From Streptomyces althioticus (GTDB lineage: Bacteria; Actinomycetota; Actinomycetes; Streptomycetales; Streptomycetaceae), in contig BMSW01000003.1 in assembly GCA_014649355.1 (NCBI GenBank), forward strand, positions 1 to 64,000: a DNA stretch of 64,000 bases, given 5' to 3'. The notes beneath the pieces were generated by a model. That model ran no database searches. It saw only the letters and a program-made list of their open reading frames with translations, and was not told the origin of the DNA. Numbering within the stretch: the first letter of the stretch is position 1; every line of letters begins with the position of its first letter. The position numbers and the translations under genes were made by a program. This document shows positions 58,857 to 64,000 of this stretch, in pieces.

Positions 58857-58892
58857 CGATGGGGCGCGGGGAACCGCGCGACAGGCCCCCAC
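58857..58892. repeat. Solitary copy of the 76-bp repeat core, inverted
   Basis: This stretch matches the reverse complement of the repeat core at 46491-46762 (GGGGCGCGGGGAAC, then GCGCG and GCCCCCAC) with a few changes. It lies between the PAC2 gene and the rpsA terminator. Confidence 0.7.
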
Positions 58893-58929
58893 CGCCCCGC
58901 GGCCGGCAAGGAACCCACCGGGGAACGCC

Positions 58930-58962
58930 TGAGGGGCCGCACCTCACAGGTGCGACCCCTCA
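58930..58962 (-). terminator. Terminator after rpsA
   Basis: TGAGGGGCCGCACCT (58930-58944) pairs with 58948-58962 with one mismatch and a three-base loop, 30 bases after the rpsA stop. Confidence 0.8.
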
Positions 58963-58992
58963 GATCAACCACTAACCCTCAGTGGAGAGCGT

Positions 58993-60486
58993 TCAGCTCT
59001 GGCCACCCGCCAGCTTCTCGCGAAGCGCGGCCAGCGCCTCGTCCGAAGCCAGGGCGCCGGACTGGTCGCCACCCTCGGAGGAGTACGAACCGCCGCCGGA
59101 CGCGGCCGGAGCGGCGGGCTCGCCACCCTCGGCAGCGGCCTTCTCGTCCGCCTCGCGGGACTTGATGACCTGCGCCTGGTGCTGCTCGAAGCGGGTCTGC
59201 GCCTCGGCGTACTGGCGCTCCCACTCCTCGCGCTGCTTCTCGTAGCCCTCGAGCCAGTCGTTGGTCTCGGGGTCGAAGCCCTCGGGGTAGATGTAGTTGC
59301 CCTGGTCGTCGTAGGACGCGGCCATGCCGTACAGGGTCGGGTCGAACTCGACCGCCGTCGGGTCGGCACCGAAGGCCTCGTTGGCCTGCTTCAGCGAGAG
59401 GCTGATGCGGCGGCGCTCGAGGTCGATGTCGATGACCTTGACGAAGATCTCGTCGTTGACCTGGACGACCTGCTCCGGGATCTCCACGTGGCGCTCGGCC
59501 AGCTCGGAGATGTGGACCAGACCCTCGATGCCCTCGTCCACGCGGACGAACGCACCGAACGGAACCAGCTTCGTGACCTTGCCGGGCACGACCTGGCCGA
59601 TCTGGTGGGTGCGGGCGAACTGCTGCCACGGGTCTTCCTGCGTCGCCTTCAGCGACAGGGAGACACGCTCGCGGTCCATGTCGACGTCGAGGACCTCGAC
59701 GGTGACTTCCTGGCCGACCTCGACAACCTCGGACGGGTGGTCGATGTGCTTCCAGGAGAGCTCGGAGACGTGGACCAGACCGTCGACGCCACCCAGGTCC
59801 ACGAAGGCACCGAAGTTGACGATCGAGGAGACGACGCCGGAACGGACCTGACCCTTCTGGAGGGTGGTGAGGAACGTCTGGCGGACCTCGGACTGGGTCT
59901 GCTCCAGCCAGGCACGGCGGGACAGGACCACGTTGTTGCGGTTCTTGTCCAGCTCGATGATCTTGGCCTCGAGCTCCTTGCCCACGTAGGGCTGGAGGTC
60001 GCGGACACGGCGCATCTCGACCAGGGAGGCCGGGAGGAAGCCGCGGAGGCCGATGTCGAGGATGAGACCACCCTTGACGACCTCGATGACGGTACCGGTG
60101 ACGATCCCGTCCTCTTCCTTGATCTTCTCGATGGTGCCCCAGGCACGCTCGTACTGGGCGCGCTTCTTCGAGAGGATCAGGCGGCCTTCCTTGTCCTCCT
60201 TCTGGAGGACCAGGGCCTCGATCTCGTCACCGACGGCGACGACCTCGTTGGGGTCGACGTCGTGCTTGATCGAGAGCTCGCGGCTCGGGATAACGCCTTC
60301 GGTCTTGTAACCGATGTCGAGCAGGACCTCGTCCCGGTCGACCTTCACGATGACGCCGTCGACGATGTCGCCGTCGTTGAAGTACTTGATCGTCTCGTCG
60401 ATCGCGGCGAGGAAGGCTTCCTCGTTACCGATGTCGTTGACCGCTACCTGCGGGGTGGTGGCGGTGGTCTCGGTGCTGCTCGTCAT
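58993..60486 (-). CDS. rpsA: 30S ribosomal protein S1
   Basis: This 497-residue protein contains four S1 RNA-binding domains between residues 35 and 370 (GDIVDGVIVKVDRDEVLLDIGYK, GTVIEVVKGGLILDIGL, SSIVNFGAFVDLGGVDGLVHVSE, GKVTKLVPFGAFVRVDEGIEG). S1 helps unstructured mRNA onto the ribosome. The C-terminal 120 residues are acidic and low-complexity, typical of actinobacterial S1. The ATG at 60486 gives the family start; the GGAG is 11 bases away. A promoter at 60680-60708 and a long structured leader precede it. Confidence 0.97.
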   Translation of the reverse strand: MTSSTETTATTPQVAVNDIGNEEAFLAAIDETIKYFNDGDIVDGVIVKVDRDEVLLDIGYKTEGVIPSRELSIKHDVDPNEVVAVGDEIEALVLQKEDKEGRLILSKKRAQYERAWGTIEKIKEEDGIVTGTVIEVVKGGLILDIGLRGFLPASLVEMRRVRDLQPYVGKELEAKIIELDKNRNNVVLSRRAWLEQTQSEVRQTFLTTLQKGQVRSGVVSSIVNFGAFVDLGGVDGLVHVSELSWKHIDHPSEVVEVGQEVTVEVLDVDMDRERVSLSLKATQEDPWQQFARTHQIGQVVPGKVTKLVPFGAFVRVDEGIEGLVHISELAERHVEIPEQVVQVNDEIFVKVIDIDLERRRISLSLKQANEAFGADPTAVEFDPTLYGMAASYDDQGNYIYPEGFDPETNDWLEGYEKQREEWERQYAEAQTRFEQHQAQVIKSREADEKAAAEGGEPAAPAASGGGSYSSEGGDQSGALASDEALAALREKLAGGQS

Positions 60487-60673
60487 GTGGGAAAGGGCTC
60501 CGGTACGGACATTGAAGTCGTAGGTACTGCTACGCCGGAGCCCGTTTCGCTCTGCAGAAGCCGGACAGCCAAGGAAGCGCCACAAAAATCCGGTGGCGCC
60601 TCGACAACCGAGGGGACATACAACAGATGCGAGCGCAGCCTGCTACGTCTGAGGTGCGCAGGCTCGCAGCGCA
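60487..60673 (-). promoter_or_regulatory. Long structured rpsA leader
   Basis: The predicted 187-base 5' leader contains two clear hairpins: AGCCTGC (60637-60643) with GCAGGCT (60658-60664), and GCGCCAC (60577-60583) with GTGGCGC (60593-60599), whose loop holds a run of T in the transcript sense. S1 autoregulates its own mRNA in other bacteria, so the leader is a candidate regulatory target. Confidence 0.5.
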
Positions 60674-60679
60674 ACTTGT

Positions 60680-60708
60680 AGCATACGGGGGCGGCCGGGC
60701 AGGGTCAA
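60680..60708 (-). promoter_or_regulatory. rpsA promoter
   Basis: On the minus strand TTGACC (60708-60703), a 17-base spacer and TATGCT (60685-60680) form a near-consensus principal sigma factor promoter. Transcription would begin near 60673. Confidence 0.75.
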
Positions 60709-60852
60709 TGCGCGAAGCCGCCCACCCGGGGCGGATCGCCGCATAACCGGCACAACTGCCGTCTCCCGAGGCCATGCAGGGGTGAAGAAGACCCCCCGCG
60801 GCGACACACCGGGGACCCGGCTGGACGGAAGAGTACGACGAGGGAGCCGATC

Positions 60853-61662
60853 ATCCAAGAGCCCGAAGTCCCCGAACCGGAGGCCACCCGGCGGGAGGCC
60901 GGCGTCACGGAGAGCTCCCGGGCCAACCGGGGCTGGTGGGACCGCAACGCCGACGAGTACCAGAACGAGCACGGGACCTTTCTCGGTGACGACCGATTCG
61001 TGTGGGGCCCGGAGGGCCTGGACGAGGTGGAGGCGGAGCTGCTCGGCCCGCCGGAGGAGCTGAAGGGGCGCGACGTCCTCGAGCTGGGCGCGGGCGCGGC
61101 GCAGTGCTCGCGCTGGCTGGCCGCGCAGGGCGCGCGGCCGGTGGCGCTGGACATCTCGCACCGCCAGCTCCAGCACGCGCTGCGCATCGGCGGGGCGTTC
61201 CCCCTCGTGTGCGCGGACGCGGGCGCGCTCCCTTTCGCCGACGGCTCCTTCGACCTGGCGTGCTCCGCCTACGGGGCGCTGCCCTTCGTCGCCGATCCGC
61301 GGCTGGTACTGCGTGAGGTGCACCGGGTGCTGCGTCCGGGCGGGCGGCTGGTGTTCTCCGTGACGCACCCGATCCGCTGGGCGTTCCCGGACGAGCCGGG
61401 CCCGGAGGGGCTGAGCGTCTCCGGGTCGTACTTCGACCGCACGCCGTACGTGGAGCAGGACGACGCCGGTCGCGCGGTGTACGTCGAGCACCACAGGACG
61501 CTCGGGGACCGGGTCCGTGACGTGGTCTCCTCCGGGTTCCGGCTGGTGGACCTGGTGGAGCCGGAGTGGCCGGCCTGGAACACCACCGAGTGGGGCGGCT
61601 GGTCCCCGCTGCGCGGCGGCCTGATCCCCGGCACGGCCGTCTTCGTGTGCGAACGGGACTGA
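60853..61662 (+). CDS. Class I SAM methyltransferase with no canonical start codon
   Basis: The product of about 269 residues has SAM motifs DVLELGAGAAQCSRWLAAQG, ALDISHRQLQHAL, SFDLACSAYGALPF and LRPGGRLVFSVTHPIRWAF. I recall homologues beginning a few residues before GWWDRNADEYQNEHGTFLG, which is encoded here at about 60930-60986. In this frame there is no ATG, GTG or TTG from 60781 to the GTG at 61000, which would remove that segment. ATC at 60853, with GGGAG six bases upstream, is the best-placed start. Alternatives are a sequencing error or real truncation. Its stop is five bases before hrpB. Confidence 0.75.
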   Translation: MQEPEVPEPEATRREAGVTESSRANRGWWDRNADEYQNEHGTFLGDDRFVWGPEGLDEVEAELLGPPEELKGRDVLELGAGAAQCSRWLAAQGARPVALDISHRQLQHALRIGGAFPLVCADAGALPFADGSFDLACSAYGALPFVADPRLVLREVHRVLRPGGRLVFSVTHPIRWAFPDEPGPEGLSVSGSYFDRTPYVEQDDAGRAVYVEHHRTLGDRVRDVVSSGFRLVDLVEPEWPAWNTTEWGGWSPLRGGLIPGTAVFVCERD

Positions 61663-61666
61663 CCGC

Positions 61667-64000
61667 GTGATCCGTCACGAGGCGCTGGAGTCCCTTCCGG
61701 TGCGCGAGGCGCTGCCCTCGCTCGCCGGCGCCCTGGACGAGCACGGCACGTCGGTGCTGGTGGCGCCGCCGGGCACCGGCAAGACGACCCTGGTGCCGCT
61801 CGACCTCGCCGGCCTGTGGGGCGCGGGTCCCGCGCGGCGGGTGCTGGTCGCCGAACCCCGGCGGATCGCGGCGCGCGCGGCGGCGCGCCGGATGGCGTGG
61901 CTGCTGGGCGAGCGGGTGGGCGCCTCGGTCGGCTTCACCGTGCGCGGGGAGCGCGCCGTGGGGCGGGACACGCGCGTGGAGGTCGTCACGACCGGTGTGC
62001 TGCTGCAGCGGCTCCAGCGCGACCAGGAGCTGGCCGGGGTGGACGTCGTGGTGCTGGACGAGTGCCACGAGCGGCATCTGGACGCGGACACGGCGGCGGC
62101 GTTCCTGTGGGACGTGCGCGAGACGCTGCGGCCGGACCTGCGGCTGGTGGCCGCGTCGGCGACGACGGACGCGGAGGGCTGGGCGCGGCTGCTGGGCGGT
62201 GCGCCCGTCGTCGAGGCGCGGGGCGCCGCGCACCCGGTCGACGTGGTGTGGGCGCCGCCCCCGCGCGCGGTGCGGCCGCCGCACGGCATGTGGGTGGACC
62301 CGGCGCTGCTCACGCACGTCGCGGCGGTGGTACGGCGGGCCCTGGCCGAGCGGGACGGCGACGTGCTGGTGTTCCTGCCGGGGGTCGGGGAGATCTCCCG
62401 GGTGGCCGGGATGCTGGGCGGCCTGCCGGGCGTGGACGTCCTCCAGGTGCACGGGCGTGCGCCGGCCGCCGTGCAGGACGCGGTGCTGTCGCCCGGCGAG
62501 CGGCGGCGGGTGGTGCTGGCGACCTCGGTCGCGGAGTCCTCGCTGACGGTGCCGGGAGTACGCGTGGTGGTGGACTCGGGCCTCGCCCGCGAGGCGCGCG
62601 TCGACCACGCGCGGGGTCTGAGCGCGCTCGCGACGGTACGGGCCTCACGCGCCGCGGGACGCCAGCGGGCGGGGCGCGCCGGGCGTGAGGCGCCCGGTGC
62701 GGTGTACCGATGCTGGGCGGAGGCGGAGGACGCGCGGCTCCCGTCGTACCCCTCCCCCGAGATCAAGGTGGCCGACCTGACGGCGTTCGCGCTCCAGGCG
62801 GCCTGCTGGGGCGATCCGGACGCCTCCGGACTGGCCCTGCTGGACCCTCCGCCGGCCGGTGCGATGGCGGCGGCCAGGGACGTCCTGACGGCGATCGACG
62901 CGGTACGGCCGGACGGCCGCCCCACGGAGCGGGGCACCCGCCTGACCCGCCTCGGCCTCCACCCGCGCCTGGGCCGCGCCCTCCTGGACGCGTCCTCGCG
63001 CGTGGGCGCCGCTCTCGCCTCCGAGGTGGTCGCCCTCCTCTCCGAGGAACCACCCCGCGACTACGGCGACGACCTGCCGGCCGCGCTGCGCAGGGCCCGC
63101 CGGGGCGGCGACGGGTACGCGCCGCGCTGGCGCACGGAGGTACGGAGACTGCGGGGCGCCTTGTCCCAGGCGGAGGGAGCCGGGGGGCAGGGCGGTGAGG
63201 CGGTCCCGAGTCCGGACGGCCCGGTGCGGACGGGCGCCGGTGAGGCGCCGGCGGCCCCTGGGCACGGGGACGGTTCCTTCCCCCCCGAGGCTGTGGGTGG
63301 TACGGCCGGAACCGGCCCGGGTACGTCGGCTCGGTCGGACGGCGGCGGGAACCGGCAGGGCAGGTCCGGAGGACCCATCCCCGCCGGCCAAACCGGCGGG
63401 GATGGCTCGGCCGGTGAGCGGCAGGCGGGTGGGACCTCCGCGCCGCGGGCCACCGCACCGTCGGACGGTGGCGCGGCGCCGGGGGCTCGCGGAGGGCGCA
63501 GGAGCGTGTCCGGGGCGGGGCCGCGCCCGGGCGGAGTTTCCGACGTCGGGGCAGCCGATCATGGCGGAGACCCCGGAGGTGAGGAGCGGGGCGTCGGGCT
63601 CGTCGTGGCGCTCGCCTTTCCGGAGCGGGTGGCCCGGGTCGACGGGGGGTCGTATCTGATGGTGGGCGGGACGCGGGCCGAGGTCGGGGCCGGGTCCGCG
63701 TTGCGGGGGGCCGAGTGGGTGGCCGTCGCCGTCGCCGACCGGCCCGTGGGGCGTGGGCACGCGCGCGTGCTGCTGGGAGCCGCCGTGGACGAGGACGTGG
63801 CGCGGTGGGCCGCGGGCACGCTCCTCGACCGGCGTGAGGAGGTGCACTGGGCGGACGGGGACGTCGTGGCGCGCCGGGTCGAGCGGCTCGGGGCGGTCGA
63901 GCTGACCGAGCGGCCGCTCACGGACGCCGGCCCCGCGCCGGTGCGCGCCGCACTGCTGGACGGGCTGCGCCGGGAGGGGTTCGGGCTGCTGCGGTGGCCG
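61667..64000 (+). CDS. hrpB: ATP-dependent helicase HrpB, C-terminally cut by window
   Basis: This is the first 778 codons of a DEAH-type helicase; the end is outside the window. Motifs are APPGTGKTTLVP (I), VVLDECHERHLD (II), ASATTDAEGW (III), LVFLPGVGEISR (IV) and QRAGRAGREAPGAVYRCW (VI). Between about residues 505 and 645 a Gly/Pro/Ser-rich, surely disordered insert interrupts the C-terminal HrpB region, which resumes at VGLVVALAFPERVARVDGGSYLM. The insert includes a perfect 13-bp hairpin in the DNA. The GTG at 61667 is five bases after the methyltransferase stop. RNA or DNA targets are unknown. Confidence 0.92.
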   Translation, partial: MIRHEALESLPVREALPSLAGALDEHGTSVLVAPPGTGKTTLVPLDLAGLWGAGPARRVLVAEPRRIAARAAARRMAWLLGERVGASVGFTVRGERAVGRDTRVEVVTTGVLLQRLQRDQELAGVDVVVLDECHERHLDADTAAAFLWDVRETLRPDLRLVAASATTDAEGWARLLGGAPVVEARGAAHPVDVVWAPPPRAVRPPHGMWVDPALLTHVAAVVRRALAERDGDVLVFLPGVGEISRVAGMLGGLPGVDVLQVHGRAPAAVQDAVLSPGERRRVVLATSVAESSLTVPGVRVVVDSGLAREARVDHARGLSALATVRASRAAGRQRAGRAGREAPGAVYRCWAEAEDARLPSYPSPEIKVADLTAFALQAACWGDPDASGLALLDPPPAGAMAAARDVLTAIDAVRPDGRPTERGTRLTRLGLHPRLGRALLDASSRVGAALASEVVALLSEEPPRDYGDDLPAALRRARRGGDGYAPRWRTEVRRLRGALSQAEGAGGQGGEAVPSPDGPVRTGAGEAPAAPGHGDGSFPPEAVGGTAGTGPGTSARSDGGGNRQGRSGGPIPAGQTGGDGSAGERQAGGTSAPRATAPSDGGAAPGARGGRRSVSGAGPRPGGVSDVGAADHGGDPGGEERGVGLVVALAFPERVARVDGGSYLMVGGTRAEVGAGSALRGAEWVAVAVADRPVGRGHARVLLGAAVDEDVARWAAGTLLDRREEVHWADGDVVARRVERLGAVELTERPLTDAGPAPVRAALLDGLRREGFGLLRWP
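63375..63405. repeat. Perfect terminator-like hairpin inside hrpB coding region
   Basis: CCATCCCCGCCGG (63375-63387) pairs exactly with 63393-63405 across a five-base loop (CCAAA), within the low-complexity insert of hrpB. It looks like an intergenic-type hairpin captured in the coding sequence. Confidence 0.8.

Overview
The window is chromosomal DNA of a Streptomyces species. Signs of this are very high GC content, GTG and TTG starts, frequent 4-base ATGA/GTGA gene overlaps, the sporulation regulator WhiA, a mycothiol-type maleylpyruvate isomerase relative, an Scr1/DUF397 regulator pair, and actinobacterial leaderless promoters. From memory the gene order resembles the S. coelicolor region from pgi through secG-tpi-pgk-gap, whiA and the uvr genes to rpsA; this synteny is recalled, not computed. 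I see no phage, insertion sequence, CRISPR array, tRNA or rRNA. Most of the window is core genome with lineage-specific genes between.

Layout. 0-4.5 kb: central glycolysis on the minus strand (5' end of pgi, an RbpA-family RNA polymerase-binding protein, secG, tpiA, pgk, gap). 4.6-7.6 kb: a large secreted M14 carboxypeptidase. 7.8-13 kb: the translationally coupled uvrC-rapZ-yvcK-whiA operon. 13.2-17.5 kb: an uncharacterised regulator-like gene, a Rieske lipoprotein, and a LacI-family regulator overlapping a PfkB sugar kinase. That regulator is preceded by 14 contiguous 12-bp LacI/PurR-type operator palindromes. 17.5-22.7 kb: uvrA with a lysine-rich repetitive tail, two small enzymes and aroQ. 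22.8-28.2 kb: a cation and stress island (ChaA-type Ca2+/H+ antiporter, TerC, a TerD fusion, TerD); TerC sits behind a yybP-ykoY-like Mn2+ riboswitch whose expression platform is legible. 28.3-33.6 kb: uvrB, an MHYT membrane sensor, a glycerophosphodiesterase, ogt and a VOC protein. 33.7-39.2 kb: psuG with a PfkB kinase, CBS protein, uridine-kinase-like protein and an orphan gltD. 39.4-43 kb: PF04672-type methyltransferase, DUF397/Scr1 pair and divergent HATPase gene, with a shared TGCCAAG motif in the promoters. 43.1-48.6 kb: DUF899 protein, amidohydrolase, nuclease-family hydrolase, a 76-bp tandem repeat and a FUSC transporter whose 3' end lies in the repeat. 48.9-53 kb: glpF-glpK, a small gene, and a zinc dehydrogenase of the FdhA type. 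53-64 kb: peptidase, type 5 uracil-DNA glycosylase, S4 protein, methyltransferases, coaE, a PAC2 protein, rpsA with a structured leader, and hrpB, cut by the window end.

The strongest candidates for undescribed biology are the 14-unit operator array (15209-15376), the TerC riboswitch, the 76-bp repeats that supply a protein C-terminus, a hairpin-carrying disordered insert in HrpB, a methyltransferase with no canonical start codon, and the TGCCAAG element around the Scr1/DUF397 locus. At least ten genes have TANNNT ending 6-7 bases before the start codon, which predicts leaderless mRNAs.
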